Positions 20,205 to 31,898 of a stretch of 64,000 nucleotides of DNA are shown here, piece after piece. Each line of letters opens with the position of its first letter. Position 1 is the stretch's first letter. The position numbers and the translations under genes are program-made. Source of the stretch: Pseudidiomarina salinarum (GTDB lineage Bacteria; Pseudomonadota; Gammaproteobacteria; Enterobacterales; Alteromonadaceae); NCBI RefSeq assembly GCF_000753715.1, contig NZ_JPER01000003.1:124001-188000 (forward strand). The letters are read 5' to 3'. The notes beneath the pieces were generated by a model, which saw only the letters and a list, made by a program, of their open reading frames with translations, searched no databases and was not told where the DNA came from.

Positions 20205-21515
20205 ATGGCGACGCCGCATAGTGCCGGAGCCGGCAGTCGTGCGGCGGCTGCCCAGGCATTGTTTATGGTGCTCGAGCAGGGTCGTTCGCTGAGCCAGGCA
20301 TTGCCGCTGGTCACCAGTTCACTTAGCGGTCGCGACCGCGCCCTGTGCCAGACGCTTTGCTACGGCGTGCTGCGATTTTTACCCCAGCTTAATTTTGTTA
20401 TCTCCCACTTGCTTGCCAAGCCGCTTAAGAAAGACTTAGCAATTCTGCACTCCTTACTGCTAGTGGGTACTTACCAACTTATATTTCTGCGGACCTCCGA
20501 TCATGCCGCGATCTCAGCGACCGTAGAAGCCGCGTCGCTACTTCAGCGCAGCCGGCAGAAAGGTTTAATCAACGGGGTATTGCGTAATGTGCAGCGCCAG
20601 CGCGAACAGCTTGAAGCAGCGCTGGCCAGTCATGATGAACTACAACATAACCACCCGCGCTGGCTGGCTGATCTCATTCGCAGCCATTATGGACCGGAAC
20701 AGGCAGAAGCCATTTTTTCGGCCAATAATCAGCAGGCGCCGATGTGGTTACGCATCAATGAACAGCGCACTGACCGGGCGCAATATCTGGCCCGCCTTGC
20801 CGAAGCCGACATCGGTTACCATGATGAATCACCGCTTAGCTCCGCCATTCAGCTGGTGCAACCGGTCGATGTACAGCGTTTACCAGGCTTCGCCGAGGGG
20901 ATGGTTTCAGTACAGGACCTTGCTGCTCAGCACGCCGCCTGGCTACTTAACGCGGCTGCCGGAGAGCGGGTGCTCGATTGTTGCGCGGCACCAGGCGGAA
21001 AGACTGCGCATATCCTCGAGCGGCAACCTGACTGCACCCTGATTGCTGTGGATAGTGATGCAACGCGTTTACAGCGGGTGCATGACAACCTCCAGCGACT
21101 GCAACTCAACGCCGAGGTGATCAATGGCGACGCTATGCAGCCCGACAACTGGTGGAACGGCGAGCACTTTGATCGTATTTTGCTGGACGCCCCCTGCTCT
21201 GCTACCGGCGTTATTCGCCGCCATCCCGATATAAAGTGGTTGCGGCGCAGTCAGGACATCGCCGTGCTGGCGCAGCTACAGGCAGATATTCTGGATACCA
21301 TGTGGTCATTACTGAAACCCGGTGGTACGCTGCTATACGCGACCTGTTCGATACTACCGGCTGAAAATTCAGAACAAATAGCAGCCTTTATGAAGCGCCA
21401 TGATGATGCCCGGCAAGTTGCTGTAGCGCCGACAGGATCACCAGACTGGCAATGGTTGCCCGGCGAACATGCCGGCGATGGATTCTATTACGCAAAACTG
21501 GAAAAGCGCACATGA
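20205..21515 (+). CDS. rsmB: 16S rRNA m5C967 methyltransferase RsmB (Sun)
   Basis: RsmB methylates C967 of 16S rRNA. The 436 residues comprise an N-terminal NusB-like RNA-binding domain (to about 140) and a Rossmann methyltransferase domain with the SAM motif [16 protein letters not shown], the first catalytic Cys in [20 protein letters not shown] and the second in [14 protein letters not shown]. It is part of the def-fmt-rsmB-trkA operon; its stop overlaps the trkA ATG by 4 bases. Confidence 0.97.
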   Translation: MATPHSAGAGSRAAAAQALFMVLEQGRSLSQALPLVTSSLSGRDRALCQTLCYGVLRFLPQLNFVISHLLAKPLKKDLAILHSLLLVGTYQLIFLRTSDHAAISATVEAASLLQRSRQKGLINGVLRNVQRQREQLEAALASHDELQHNHPRWLADLIRSHYGPEQAEAIFSANNQQAPMWLRINEQRTDRAQYLARLAEADIGYHDESPLSSAIQLVQPVDVQRLPGFAEGMVSVQDLAAQHAAWLLNAAAGERVLDCCAAPGGKTAHILERQPDCTLIAVDSDATRLQRVHDNLQRLQLNAEVINGDAMQPDNWWNGEHFDRILLDAPCSATGVIRRHPDIKWLRRSQDIAVLAQLQADILDTMWSLLKPGGTLLYATCSILPAENSEQIAAFMKRHDDARQVAVAPTGSPDWQWLPGEHAGDGFYYAKLEKRT

Positions 21516-22888
21516 AAATTATCATTCTGGGTGGCGGCCATGTCGGTGGCACCCTGGCGGAAAATCTGGTCAATGAAGATAACGATATTACTGTCATTGA
21601 CCGGGATCCTGCGGTATTAAGCGAGCTCGCTTCCAGCCATGATATCCGGACCGTTGAGGGCGACGCTTCGCACCCGCGGGTATTACGCAACGCCGGTTGT
21701 GAAGACGCCGACATGATCATCGCGGTAACGCCCAGCGATGAAACCAATATGCTGGCCTGCCAGATCGCCTATACCCTGTTCAGAACCCCCAAGCGGATTG
21801 CCCGTATTCGCTCTGAAGAATATATCGACTTCAAAGACCAGCTGTTCCATAAAGACGACATGCCGGTCGATCACCTGATCTCGCCGGAACAGCAGGTTAC
21901 GCTTTATATCAAACGTCTGGTTGATTATCCCGGCGCGTTGCAGGTAATGGAATTTGCCGGCGGTCGTGCCAGCCTGGTGGCGGTAAAGGCCTACTATGGC
22001 GGCCGTCTGGTTGGCCATGCGATTTCCTCGCTGAAAGATCACATGCCTGATATCGATACCCGGGTCGCTGCCATCTTCCGCAAAGGTCAAGCGATTAAGC
22101 CGATGGGTACCACCATCATTGAAGCCGGTGACGAAGTCTTTTTCATTACCGATACCCGTCATGTGCGTACGGTTATGGAAGAGATGCAACGACTGGAACA
22201 CCAGTATCGCCGCATCATGATTGCCGGCGGCGGCAATATTGGCGCGGGACTGGCACGGCTGCTGGAGTCTGATCATCAAATCAAACTCATCGAGCAAAAC
22301 CATGCACGCGCCGAAAAGCTTAACGAAAGCCTACGGAAAACCACAATTTTACAGGGTGACGCCTCGGATAAACGGCTGTTGATTGAAGAGCATATTGAAG
22401 ATATCGACGTATTTATTGCTGTGACGAATGATGATGAAGCCAATATCATGGCGGCCATGCTGGCGAAAAAACTCGGCGCCAAGAAAACCATGGTGCTGAT
22501 TCAGCGGCAGGCATACGTGGATCTGGTGCAGGACGATATTGTCGATATCGCCATTTCACCTCAGCGCGCGACGGTTTCTGCCCTGCTCGCACTGATTCGC
22601 AAAGGCGACATCGTGAACGCCTACTCGCTTCGTAAAGGTGCTGCCGAAGCCATCGAAGCTATTGCGCACGGTGATGAGAAAACGTCAAAAGTTATTGGCA
22701 AAGCCATTAGCGAAATCAAGCTGCCGCCTGGCACCACTATTGGTGCGATAGTCCGGGGTAACGAAGTGCTGATTGCCCACGATGACACGATTTTGCACGC
22801 CGATGATCACGTGATTCTGTTTCTGGTGGATAAAAAATATATCCGCGAAGTCGAGCGCCTGTTCCAGCCAAGCGCCCTGTTCTTCTAA
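21512..22888 (+). CDS. trkA: Trk potassium-uptake regulatory subunit TrkA
   Basis: TrkA is the cytoplasmic NAD(H)-binding gating subunit of the Trk K+ transporter. The ATG at 21512 gives 458 residues in two RCK units. Each starts with a Rossmann loop: [17 protein letters not shown] at residue 3 and [18 protein letters not shown] at about 233. TrkA_C domains follow each. It overlaps rsmB by ATGA and faces its partner trkH, which lies convergently just downstream. Confidence 0.97.
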   Translation: MKIIILGGGHVGGTLAENLVNEDNDITVIDRDPAVLSELASSHDIRTVEGDASHPRVLRNAGCEDADMIIAVTPSDETNMLACQIAYTLFRTPKRIARIRSEEYIDFKDQLFHKDDMPVDHLISPEQQVTLYIKRLVDYPGALQVMEFAGGRASLVAVKAYYGGRLVGHAISSLKDHMPDIDTRVAAIFRKGQAIKPMGTTIIEAGDEVFFITDTRHVRTVMEEMQRLEHQYRRIMIAGGGNIGAGLARLLESDHQIKLIEQNHARAEKLNESLRKTTILQGDASDKRLLIEEHIEDIDVFIAVTNDDEANIMAAMLAKKLGAKKTMVLIQRQAYVDLVQDDIVDIAISPQRATVSALLALIRKGDIVNAYSLRKGAAEAIEAIAHGDEKTSKVIGKAISEIKLPPGTTIGAIVRGNEVLIAHDDTILHADDHVILFLVDKKYIREVERLFQPSALFF

Positions 22889-22901
22889 GCGAACGCTCTG
22901 G

Positions 22902-24353
22902 TCAGGAGCGCCAGAAGGTCGGCGTGAGCAACACCAGAATAGTGAAGACTTCGAGCCGGCCAAACAGCATGGCGATAACCAGCAGCCACTTAGCTGTATC
23001 CGGAATGTCTGAATAGTTAGCCGCGACATCGCCCAAACCCGGCCCCAGGTTATTGAGGCAGGCCGCTGTTGCCGAGAAGGCGGTCAGATCGTCCATTCCG
23101 GTGGCCAGTAAGCCCAGCATAATCACCACAAATACCAGCGCGTAAGCGGCGAAGAAACCCCATACGGCTTCGACCACCCTCGGCGCCAGAATCCGTTGCC
23201 CGAGCTTCACTGTATACACACCTGCCGGATGTACCAGCCGGTTCAGTTCACGCACACCCTGACGAAACAGCAAGAGTACGCGGACGACCTTGAGGCCACC
23301 CGCTGTAGAGCTTGCACAGCCACCGATAAAGCTGGCAAAAACCAGCAGGATGGGAAGAAACAGTGGCCATGCCGAAAAGTTCGTCGTGGCAAAACCCGCC
23401 GTTGTACTAATGGATACAGCCTGGAACATGGCCTGGTTAAAAGCTGTGCCCACATCGCTGAATATATTGTGAAGCAGTACGGTGGCAAAGACGATCAAAA
23501 CCAGCGCCAACTGAATCAGCAAGAACGCTCTTACTTCGGGGTCATTCCAGTAACTACGGGCAGTACGGCCGGTAAGCGACGCATAGTGAACGGCAAAATT
23601 CATTGATGACAGCAACAGGAAAACGACACAGATGGTATTAATCGTACTGCTGTCAAAATAGCCCATACTAGCGTCGTAGGTACTGAAGCCACCCACCGCA
23701 ATAGTTGAAAATGAATGGCCGATGGCGTCAAACCAGCTCATGCCGGCCAGTTTGTAAGCAATGGCGCAGGCCGCGGTCAGGGCCACATAGATGTACCAGA
23801 GATGTTTGGCCGTATCGGCGATTCGCGGGGTGAGTTTGGCGTCTTTTAGTGGGCCGGGGATCTCGGTGCGATAGAGCTGCATACCACCAATACCCAGCAT
23901 CGGCAGAATAGCCACGGCTAGCACGATAATCCCCATGCCCCCCAACCACTGCAATTGCTGGCGATAGAATAAGATACTATGCGGCAAGTGCTCAATGCCC
24001 TGGATAACGGTAGCACCCGTAGTGGTCAACCCCGAAAACGATTCAAACACCGCATCGGTTACGGACAACGGCAGCTCCTCGGCGAACCAAAGCGGCATAA
24101 AGCCAACCATGCCCAGCACCGTCCAGAACAACACGGTCAGTAAGAAGCCGTCGCGCACTTTAAGATCCGTAGTCTGATGCCGGTTGGGATACCACACCAC
24201 AAAACCCAGCAGGATAGATACGGCGAAGGCCAGCATAAATGCCATGCCGCCGCCGTCTTCGTAGATCACAGCGACCACTGCGGGCGGCAGCAGCGTGGCA
24301 CTAAATAAACAAATCAACAGACCTAGAATGCGAAATATTCCGCGTAGACGCAC
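22902..24353 (-). CDS. trkH: Trk potassium-uptake channel subunit TrkH
   Basis: TrkH is the membrane pore of the Trk system. The 483 residues form roughly ten transmembrane helices with pore-loop segments, such as SGLTTTGATVIQG near residue 113, SHSFSTIAVGGFSTYD-like HSFSTIAVGGFSTYD, STTAGFATTNF and NLGPGLGDV, each carrying the Gly of the K+ filter. It is complete, is co-oriented with slt-yigZ and is probably transcribed with them. Confidence 0.96.
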   Translation of the reverse strand: MRLRGIFRILGLLICLFSATLLPPAVVAVIYEDGGGMAFMLAFAVSILLGFVVWYPNRHQTTDLKVRDGFLLTVLFWTVLGMVGFMPLWFAEELPLSVTDAVFESFSGLTTTGATVIQGIEHLPHSILFYRQQLQWLGGMGIIVLAVAILPMLGIGGMQLYRTEIPGPLKDAKLTPRIADTAKHLWYIYVALTAACAIAYKLAGMSWFDAIGHSFSTIAVGGFSTYDASMGYFDSSTINTICVVFLLLSSMNFAVHYASLTGRTARSYWNDPEVRAFLLIQLALVLIVFATVLLHNIFSDVGTAFNQAMFQAVSISTTAGFATTNFSAWPLFLPILLVFASFIGGCASSTAGGLKVVRVLLLFRQGVRELNRLVHPAGVYTVKLGQRILAPRVVEAVWGFFAAYALVFVVIMLGLLATGMDDLTAFSATAACLNNLGPGLGDVAANYSDIPDTAKWLLVIAMLFGRLEVFTILVLLTPTFWRS

Positions 24354-24355
24354 AG

Positions 24356-24973
24356 TTAATCCCCGGTTTTTATTGTTAGCGCAACCCGCCCCTGGGTCGC
24401 GTTTTTTATATCGTTCGCCAACAGAGTAACTGAGTCTGCCACAACTGCGAGCTGCATTGCGACCCGTTCAGAAAATTCCTGTTCCGTAATCTCGGCATTA
24501 TAGCGCTCCAGTAAATGCTGAATCGCGCTCTGGTCTGCATAATCGTAGTGTATTGCAGCGGCTTTGCGTAGTATTTTTTCGCGCAGCGGCAAATCACTGA
24601 GCGCGTGGCTCACAGCCTGACTATAGGCCCGCTGCAAACCGCCGGTACCTAACTTCACTCCGCCAAAGTAACGCACCACCACCACTGAAACTTCACCCAG
24701 CCCTGAATGCAGAAGTACATTTAACATCGGCCGGCCCGCCGTACCGCTCGGTTCACCGGCATCACTCATCGCGTAACAGCGGCTATCTTCCGGGGCTCCA
24801 TAAACGGCCGCCGTGCAATAGTGGCTGGCGCCCGGCCAGCGCTGTTGGCATTGCTGTTGGTGGCGAGCGGTCGCGGCAGCAGTGTTAGCATGCTCCACCG
24901 AGGCAATAAAACGGCTATTTTTTATTGTCAGCTCGGCGATGACGGGGCTTTTCGGAACATGATAACCGCCCAT
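24356..24973 (-). CDS. yigZ: YigZ/IMPACT family protein
   Basis: The 205-residue protein has the UPF0029 (Impact) N-terminal domain, seen as KSRFIASVEHA-like KNSRFIASVEHANT, ASHYCTAAVYG, DAGEPSGTAGRPMLNVL and VVVVRYFGGVKLGTGGL, followed by a DUF1949 ferredoxin-like domain. The E. coli homologue is YigZ, next to trkH; its exact function is not settled. The gene lies between slt and trkH with gaps of 5 and 2 bases. Confidence 0.94.
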   Translation of the reverse strand: MGGYHVPKSPVIAELTIKNSRFIASVEHANTAAATARHQQQCQQRWPGASHYCTAAVYGAPEDSRCYAMSDAGEPSGTAGRPMLNVLLHSGLGEVSVVVVRYFGGVKLGTGGLQRAYSQAVSHALSDLPLREKILRKAAAIHYDYADQSAIQHLLERYNAEITEQEFSERVAMQLAVVADSVTLLANDIKNATQGRVALTIKTGD

Positions 24974-24978
24974 TTTGC

Positions 24979-26946
24979 CTAGCGCCCTGCTGCTGCCCGG
25001 CTGATCTCCATCGGCATCAGTTCCGCAAACACCGAGGTATCGCCACCACGAAGGTCACGGTAGATCTGCTGATACGCCAGCACGTTTTTTACGTAATCGC
25101 GGGTTTCACGGAAGGGAATCGTTTCAATCCAGCGATCGACCGCCATGGGGTCCTCCGGTAACCACTCGTATACCCGGTAAATACCGCCGTTATAAGCTGC
25201 GGTGGCGAGCACCCAGTTGTTGCCCAGTCGCCCACGAAGCTCGGCCAGATAGCTGGTACCCAGGCGAATATTGGTCGGCACATGTTGCAACTGTTGGTTA
25301 CTCAGGGGCTTACGCTCAAGGTATTCGGCGGTGCGCGGCATGATTTGCATCAGGCCGTGGGCGCCGGCCGGTGAATGAGCATCGAAGCGAAAGGCACTTT
25401 CGCGGCGCGAAATAGCAAAAGCCCAGTTCGGATCAATGCCAACCCGCTCCGCATAGCTCTCATGATCACTGCGGTAGGCCTGCGGAAAGCGCACATTCAC
25501 GGCGTCGTATTCGCCCAGCTGTCCGAGCGTAAATATCGCCTGATCATACCAACCCCACTGATGGGCAAGCACCGCCGCCAGCTGTTGCTGCTGTCCATCC
25601 AGCTTAGGCAATAGCTGGTTCCACTCACGGCGGGCGGAAAGGTAACGCCCCAACTGAAGAAATTCGTAGGTACGACGGATATCAGCACGCTCACGCAATG
25701 CGGCTATCTCTTCGGGTTCGTAGTTGATGGCTTCGCGAGCAAGGCTGTGGGGCTTTTGCAGCCGGGCCGCAGCAAGAAAGCCGTAATAATGACGCTCACG
25801 GGCGAGCGCCTGAAAAATAGGTAGTGCCTGCGCTTCGCGACCGGTTTCGGCATAGGCCCGGGCTAACCAGTACTGCCATACCGAATACTGTTGGGTGACT
25901 ACCGGCATGCGCGGCACAAATTCAATCAACGCCTGCCAGTTCCCGGTGCGTGCCCAGCTGGCCAGCTGCCACTGCAACGACGAATCGTTATGCTCATCCG
26001 GTGCCAGCTTTGCCAGCCACTCATCGGCACCCGGATGGTTTTTTGAACTCAGTGCCACGCCAAAACGCTGGTACAGATAAATACGCTGCTCTGCACTTAA
26101 GTTTATTGTTGCCGGCAAATTCTGTAACAGGCCGACCGCGCGATCCGGATCCCGCCAAATCAGCCGGCTCAGGCCATAGGTAATAATTTCAGCCTCATGC
26201 TCAGGGAAGGCGCCGGTGACATACCGCATATGCCGCACGTTGGCCGGATCGCGGCGAACCCGGTGATAATGATCAGCCAGATAACCCATGGACTCGGGCA
26301 GTAGCCGGCCCAGATAAGGGATCAGCGTATGATTGCCGCCTTCCGCCGCCAGTTTCAGGCGCGCCCAGATCAGCTCATTGGTGCGGTGACCGGCCTGCTG
26401 CCAGCTCTCCAGCAGGGGATCACAGGCTTTTGGCAAGGAATTGCCGTTCTGCCAGAGATGGTCGACCGCGCGGTAAATAGCGTCTGTAGGAGTAAGTTCG
26501 AGATCCAGTTGATAGCGATAATTCAGGCACTGGTTCGCGACGCTGCCTGGCGGCTGGAAATCACGCACAAAACGCGCTTTTTCATCATTGCGGGACAGAT
26601 AAGTCAGCCAGACTTGCCGTAATTGCCAGTCCATCGGGGTGTTTTTATAGTTATCGAGGAAATTAAGCACCCGCTCTTCATTTGACAGGTAGCCCACTTG
26701 CTGCAGGCGTTTTAATTCCAGATATGGGGTCAGCGGATAGTCACCTAGTTGCTGCAGTAACAGCCGGTATTCAGGCAGCCGGCCGCGACTGGCGGCGTAT
26801 TCGGCTTTAACGAATAACTCGCGCTGCTGGCGCAATAGCTCGGTATCACCAATGAGGGGGTCATCAATGAGCGGCTCGGCCTGACCCAATGGAATCAGGA
26901 TAACCGTAAAAAACAGCGTACAACTGAAGACAACTTGCTTTAGCAT
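24979..26946 (-). CDS. slt: Soluble lytic murein transglycosylase Slt
   Basis: Slt cleaves peptidoglycan glycan strands from the periplasm, giving 1,6-anhydromuropeptides. The 655 residues begin with a signal peptide (MLKQVVFSCTLFFTVILIPL, cleaved after QA), followed by a long superhelical alpha domain and a C-terminal SLT domain with the catalytic Glu in ISRRESAFRFDAHSPAGA, then GLMQIMPRTAEY and the ATAAYNGG motif. It is the first gene of slt-yigZ-trkH. Its start lies back-to-back with fadB across the gap with two PsrA-like sites. Confidence 0.95.
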   Translation of the reverse strand: MLKQVVFSCTLFFTVILIPLGQAEPLIDDPLIGDTELLRQQRELFVKAEYAASRGRLPEYRLLLQQLGDYPLTPYLELKRLQQVGYLSNEERVLNFLDNYKNTPMDWQLRQVWLTYLSRNDEKARFVRDFQPPGSVANQCLNYRYQLDLELTPTDAIYRAVDHLWQNGNSLPKACDPLLESWQQAGHRTNELIWARLKLAAEGGNHTLIPYLGRLLPESMGYLADHYHRVRRDPANVRHMRYVTGAFPEHEAEIITYGLSRLIWRDPDRAVGLLQNLPATINLSAEQRIYLYQRFGVALSSKNHPGADEWLAKLAPDEHNDSSLQWQLASWARTGNWQALIEFVPRMPVVTQQYSVWQYWLARAYAETGREAQALPIFQALARERHYYGFLAAARLQKPHSLAREAINYEPEEIAALRERADIRRTYEFLQLGRYLSARREWNQLLPKLDGQQQQLAAVLAHQWGWYDQAIFTLGQLGEYDAVNVRFPQAYRSDHESYAERVGIDPNWAFAISRRESAFRFDAHSPAGAHGLMQIMPRTAEYLERKPLSNQQLQHVPTNIRLGTSYLAELRGRLGNNWVLATAAYNGGIYRVYEWLPEDPMAVDRWIETIPFRETRDYVKNVLAYQQIYRDLRGGDTSVFAELMPMEISRAAAGR

Positions 26947-26951
26947 AATTT

Positions 26952-27010
26952 CAAACGCACGTTTAAATAATCATTGAAAAATGAACCTGATCAGGCCAAA
27001 CTCTTGTTTG
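26952..27010. promoter_or_regulatory. Two PsrA-type operators upstream of fadBA
   Basis: CAAAC-TCTT-GTTTG (26997-27010) is a perfect inverted repeat with a 4-base spacer. CAAAC-GCAC-GTTTA (26952-26965) has one mismatch. This matches the PsrA operator form CAAAC-N2-4-GTTTG known from Pseudomonas and Shewanella, where PsrA represses fatty-acid oxidation genes until acyl-CoA or fatty acid is present. The gap is shared with slt, so the operator effect on slt is open. Confidence 0.65.
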
Positions 27011-27114
27011 ACTACTTACAAGAGACTTTAGCTCATCAGAGCTTGGATGACCTTAGATAGTACCACTTTAACCTAAAGCAATCTGAGAATCAGTAAATGC
27101 TGAGGAGACCGAAT

Positions 27115-29256
27115 ATGATTTATCAGGGTGATAGCATTCAGGTCGAGTTTGTTGAAGACGGTATTGCCGAACTCCAGTTCGCAGCCGCCGGCTCAGTAAA
27201 CAAATTTGACCAGAAAACCTTGGAAGAATTCAGTAACGCGCTAACGAAACTTGCCGACACCGATAAATTGCGTGGCGTCATCGTCACCAGCAGCAAGTCG
27301 ACCTTCATTGTGGGCGCAGACATTACAGAATTTTTGACACTCTTTGCTGATCTTGACCAGACCAAAACCTGGGTTGCTAAAGCGTCTCGGGTGTTTGATC
27401 AGCTCGAAGATCTGCCGGTTCCTACCGTCGCTGCGGTTACTGGTTTTGCGTTAGGTGGTGGCTGTGAGGCGGCGCTGGCCTGTGATTACCGGGTAGCGGA
27501 TACCACCGCTACCATCGGCCTGCCGGAAGTGAAGCTGGGCTTGATACCCGGCTTCGGCGGCACCATGCGGCTGCCCCGCATCATCGGTCCGGATAACGCA
27601 TTGGAGTGGATTACCACAGGTAAAAATAACAGCGCTGTTGATGCCCAGAAAGTGGGTTTGGTCGACGCCGTAGTCGCCCCCGAAAAACTGCGTGAAGCGG
27701 CACTGGCTATCGTGCGTCAGGCGGCAGACGGCGAACTGGACTGGCAAGCCAAGCGCCAGCCGAAGCTGGATCCGCTGCAGGCTAATGATACCGAACTGAC
27801 CATGACATTGGTTACGGCTAAAGGCATGGTCGCGGCCCAGGCGGGCAAACACTATCCTGCACCGCATGCTGCTATTAAAGCCATTGAGCAAGGTGCCCGC
27901 GAACATCGCGAGAAAGCCCTGAAAGCTGAGAACGAGGCCTTTGTTGGACTGACCCAGACCGATGCCTGTCAGGCCATGGTTGGTATTTTCCTTGCCGATC
28001 AGCAAGTAAAAGGCAAAGCCAAGAAAGCCGCTAAACAGGCCACCAAAGAAATCAAGCGCGCTGCCGTATTGGGCGCCGGCATCATGGGCGGCGGTATTGC
28101 CTACCAGTCGGCCTATAAAGGTGTGCCGGTAGTCATGAAAGACATCCGCCAGGATGCGCTTGATTTAGGTATGAACGAAGCCAGCAAGATTCTGGATAAG
28201 CTGGTTGAACGCGGTAAAATCGACAACAAGAAACTGGCTAAGGTGCTGTCGTCTATTACGCCTACCCTGCTCGACGAAAGTATTAAAGACGTCGATATTG
28301 TGGTCGAAGCTGTGGTTGAGAATCCGGATGTGAAAGGCAAAGTGCTGGCGCAAACCGAATCCGTGGTGGATAAAGATGCCATCATCGTATCCAACACCTC
28401 AACAATTTCGATCGACCGCCTGGCAAAAAGCCTGAAAGACCCGTCGCGCTTCTGTGGTATGCACTTCTTCAACCCGGTACATAAAATGCCGCTGGTGGAA
28501 GTCATTCGCGGTAAAGATACCTCTGATGAAACCGTTGCCGCCGTAGTGGCCTATGCCGCACGCATGGGCAAAACCGCTATCGTAGTCAACGATTGCCCTG
28601 GCTTCTTAGTAAACCGGGTGCTGTTCCCTTACCTGGCAGGCTTCTCGCAAATGGTTGATGAAGGCGTCGACTTCGCTGGCATCGACAAAGTTATGGAAAA
28701 GCAGTTCGGCTGGCCCATGGGCCCGGCTTATCTCTCTGATGTTGTTGGTATTGATACCGCCGATCATTGTACCGAAGTGATGGCCGAAGGCTTCCCTTCG
28801 CGTATGCCACGCGATAAGAGCAGCGCTATTGCTAAGCTCGCGGAAGCCGGTCGGTATGGCCAGAAGAACGGCAAAGGTTTCTATAATTACGGCATTGACA
28901 AAAAAGGCCGTCCGGTAAAAGAAAAAGCGCCGGAAGTGTACGAGATGCTGGGTATTTCCGGTAAAGAGCTGAGCGCTGACGAGATCATCGCCCGCTGCAT
29001 GGTGCCTATGGTCAACGAATGTGTCCGCTGTCTTGAAGAAGACATAGTCGCATCCGCCGCCGAGTGTGATATTGCCCTGCTTTACGGTTTAGGCTTCCCG
29101 CCGTTCCGTGGCGGCCCGTTCCGCTACCTGGAAACTATGGGTCTGGACAAATTTATTGAACTGGCTGACAGCTATGCCCATCTGGGTGAAATGTATCAGG
29201 TAACCGATGGCCTGCGCGACATGGCCAAGTCAGGTAAATCGTATCTGGCCGGTTAA
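27115..29256 (+). CDS. fadB: Fatty-acid oxidation complex alpha subunit FadB
   Basis: This multifunctional beta-oxidation enzyme combines enoyl-CoA hydratase/isomerase and 3-hydroxyacyl-CoA dehydrogenase. The ATG at 27115 follows a TGAGGAGACC ribosome site, giving 713 residues. The hydratase domain occupies residues 1-190 ([41 protein letters not shown]). The NAD domain begins at about 313 ([14 protein letters not shown]), with the catalytic His in [15 protein letters not shown]. The length is normal. It is co-transcribed with fadA, and PsrA-like operators lie upstream. Confidence 0.97.
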   Translation: MIYQGDSIQVEFVEDGIAELQFAAAGSVNKFDQKTLEEFSNALTKLADTDKLRGVIVTSSKSTFIVGADITEFLTLFADLDQTKTWVAKASRVFDQLEDLPVPTVAAVTGFALGGGCEAALACDYRVADTTATIGLPEVKLGLIPGFGGTMRLPRIIGPDNALEWITTGKNNSAVDAQKVGLVDAVVAPEKLREAALAIVRQAADGELDWQAKRQPKLDPLQANDTELTMTLVTAKGMVAAQAGKHYPAPHAAIKAIEQGAREHREKALKAENEAFVGLTQTDACQAMVGIFLADQQVKGKAKKAAKQATKEIKRAAVLGAGIMGGGIAYQSAYKGVPVVMKDIRQDALDLGMNEASKILDKLVERGKIDNKKLAKVLSSITPTLLDESIKDVDIVVEAVVENPDVKGKVLAQTESVVDKDAIIVSNTSTISIDRLAKSLKDPSRFCGMHFFNPVHKMPLVEVIRGKDTSDETVAAVVAYAARMGKTAIVVNDCPGFLVNRVLFPYLAGFSQMVDEGVDFAGIDKVMEKQFGWPMGPAYLSDVVGIDTADHCTEVMAEGFPSRMPRDKSSAIAKLAEAGRYGQKNGKGFYNYGIDKKGRPVKEKAPEVYEMLGISGKELSADEIIARCMVPMVNECVRCLEEDIVASAAECDIALLYGLGFPPFRGGPFRYLETMGLDKFIELADSYAHLGEMYQVTDGLRDMAKSGKSYLAG

Positions 29257-30450
<1,194 letters not shown>

Positions 30451-30456
30451 CAGCTC

Positions 30457-30711
30457 ATGTCCGACGCGCAACTGCCTGAAGCACAGGTTGAGTTAGATAC
30501 GCTCGGGTTACGTTGCCCCGAGCCGGTAATGCTGATCCGAGTTGCCATCCGACGCATGGCGCCAGGTGAGTTGCTGGCAGTCATCGCGGATGATCCGGCG
30601 ACAACCCGTGATATTCCGAGTTTCTGTCGCTTCATGGATCACGAACTGGTGCGGGCGGAGACAAGCGCTCCGCCCTATACCTATTTAATCCGCAAAGGCG
30701 ACTCTGCCTGA
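30457..30711 (+). CDS. tusA: Sulfur-carrier protein TusA
   Basis: TusA carries persulfide sulfur from IscS to TusBCD for tRNA 2-thiouridine synthesis and for other sulfur traffic. The 84 residues contain the signature [16 protein letters not shown] with the active Cys, and the usual two-layer fold elements up to YTYLIRKG. It starts 6 bases after the fadA stop, so it may be transcribed with fadBA. Confidence 0.94.
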   Translation: MSDAQLPEAQVELDTLGLRCPEPVMLIRVAIRRMAPGELLAVIADDPATTRDIPSFCRFMDHELVRAETSAPPYTYLIRKGDSA

Positions 30712-30718
30712 GCGGCTA

Positions 30719-31198
30719 TCAGAGCGACTTCTGCCAGAACTCGGCTTTGCCCATAGCTTCTTCAAGCTGATACGGCGCGAAGCCGAACTTTTCATAGGCC
30801 AGTTTGGCCGGCTCGTTACCTTGCAACACCTCAAGCGTAAGCTTACAGCAGCCCCTGAATTGCGCCAGGGTAGCGACTTCTTCTAACAGCCGCTTCGCGA
30901 TACCCTGCCCCCGAAACGCCTTGGTCACAGCGATATCGTGGATGTTCATCACCGGTTTGGCGGCGAAAGTTGAAAAGCCCTCAACACAATTGGCCAGGCC
31001 AACCGGCTCATCGTCAACAAAAGCCAGTAGCGAGAATACATGATCCCGCTTTGCCATTTCATCCACCAGGTTCTGGCGGGTAGCCTCAGGCAACGCGGTA
31101 CCGCCGCCCATAGGGTCGCGGGCGTAATCATCGAGCATGGTAACAACGGCTTGCCGATGCTTGGGGTTTTGATAATCGGCTAAGGTAATCTCTAACAT
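30719..31198 (-). CDS. GNAT-family N-acetyltransferase
   Basis: The ATG at 31198 gives 159 residues; the frame stays open upstream to 31513 but only over the antisense of tag. The acetyl-CoA motif A is seen in DIAVTKAFRGQGIAKRLLEE, followed by CKLTLEVLQGNEPAKLAYEKFGF (motif B; key residues N, AxxAYEKFGF). The substrate is unknown. It lies 13 bases after tag and is probably co-transcribed with it. Confidence 0.9.
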   Translation of the reverse strand: MLEITLADYQNPKHRQAVVTMLDDYARDPMGGGTALPEATRQNLVDEMAKRDHVFSLLAFVDDEPVGLANCVEGFSTFAAKPVMNIHDIAVTKAFRGQGIAKRLLEEVATLAQFRGCCKLTLEVLQGNEPAKLAYEKFGFAPYQLEEAMGKAEFWQKSL

Positions 31199-31211
31199 GG
31201 TTTTCTCATGG

Positions 31212-31817
31212 TTAAGGGTATGAATTAAGGTTAAAGGTTCGCATCTGATCGCTGACCGGCTGATAACAATGACAGTCGACCAGGTGATCATTGACCATGC
31301 CCACAGCTTGCATAAAGGCATAGCAAATAGTGGTTCCGACAAAGGTGAAACCCGCTTTTTTAAGCGCTTTGGCCATGGTATCAGAAACTTCGTCTGAGGT
31401 GGGCACATCCCCGCCCTGACGGCTGAAAATCCGGGGTTGGCCGTCGCTGAACTGCCACAGGAACTGGTTAAACTCGATGCCCTGCTCCTGCAACTTAAGA
31501 AAAGCCCGGGCATTTTTGAAGATCGACTCGATTTTCAGACGATTCCGTATGATTCCGGGATTTTGCATCAGCTCGTCTTTATATTGCTCTGGTAACGCTA
31601 CAATACGCTCGGGCACAAAATCGCAAAATGCCTGGCGGTAGCCAGCTTGTTTACGCAATACCGTTAACCAGCTCAAACCGGCTTGCTGGCCATCCAGACA
31701 TAGCTTTTCGAACAGCTCGCGGCTATCTTTAACCGGTCGGCCCCACACCTCATCGTGGTACTGCACGTAATCAGCATGGGTGCCGCACCAGCCACATCGC
31801 TTAATTGTCGTTGCCAT
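31212..31817 (-). CDS. tag: DNA-3-methyladenine glycosylase I
   Basis: Tag excises 3-methyladenine from alkylated DNA. The ATG at 31817 gives 201 residues starting MATTIKRCGWCG, the family N-terminus with the first zinc Cys. YHDEVWGRPV, LFEKLCLDGQQAGLSW (catalytic pocket Glu/Asp) and the C-terminal MVNDHLVDCHCY zinc ligands are present. The longer frame to 32021 covers the glyQ start on the other strand and was not used. It is divergent from glyQ. Confidence 0.95.
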   Translation of the reverse strand: MATTIKRCGWCGTHADYVQYHDEVWGRPVKDSRELFEKLCLDGQQAGLSWLTVLRKQAGYRQAFCDFVPERIVALPEQYKDELMQNPGIIRNRLKIESIFKNARAFLKLQEQGIEFNQFLWQFSDGQPRIFSRQGGDVPTSDEVSDTMAKALKKAGFTFVGTTICYAFMQAVGMVNDHLVDCHCYQPVSDQMRTFNLNSYP

Positions 31818-31898
31818 TTTGCATGGTGTCCTGTAACCGCGCGTAAACAAAGGGTATAATTTACGCCAATTCGACCTAAAAAGCAGCAAGAGAAGAGC

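Noticed and set aside
22892-22910. A hairpin (CGCTC/GAGCG) between the convergent trkA and trkH
   Set aside because: It has no T-run on either side, so it was not called a terminator.
31199-31513. A 105-residue N-terminal extension of the GNAT protein
   Set aside because: It is antisense-like sequence inside tag in another frame; the ATG at 31198 gives the standard GNAT length.
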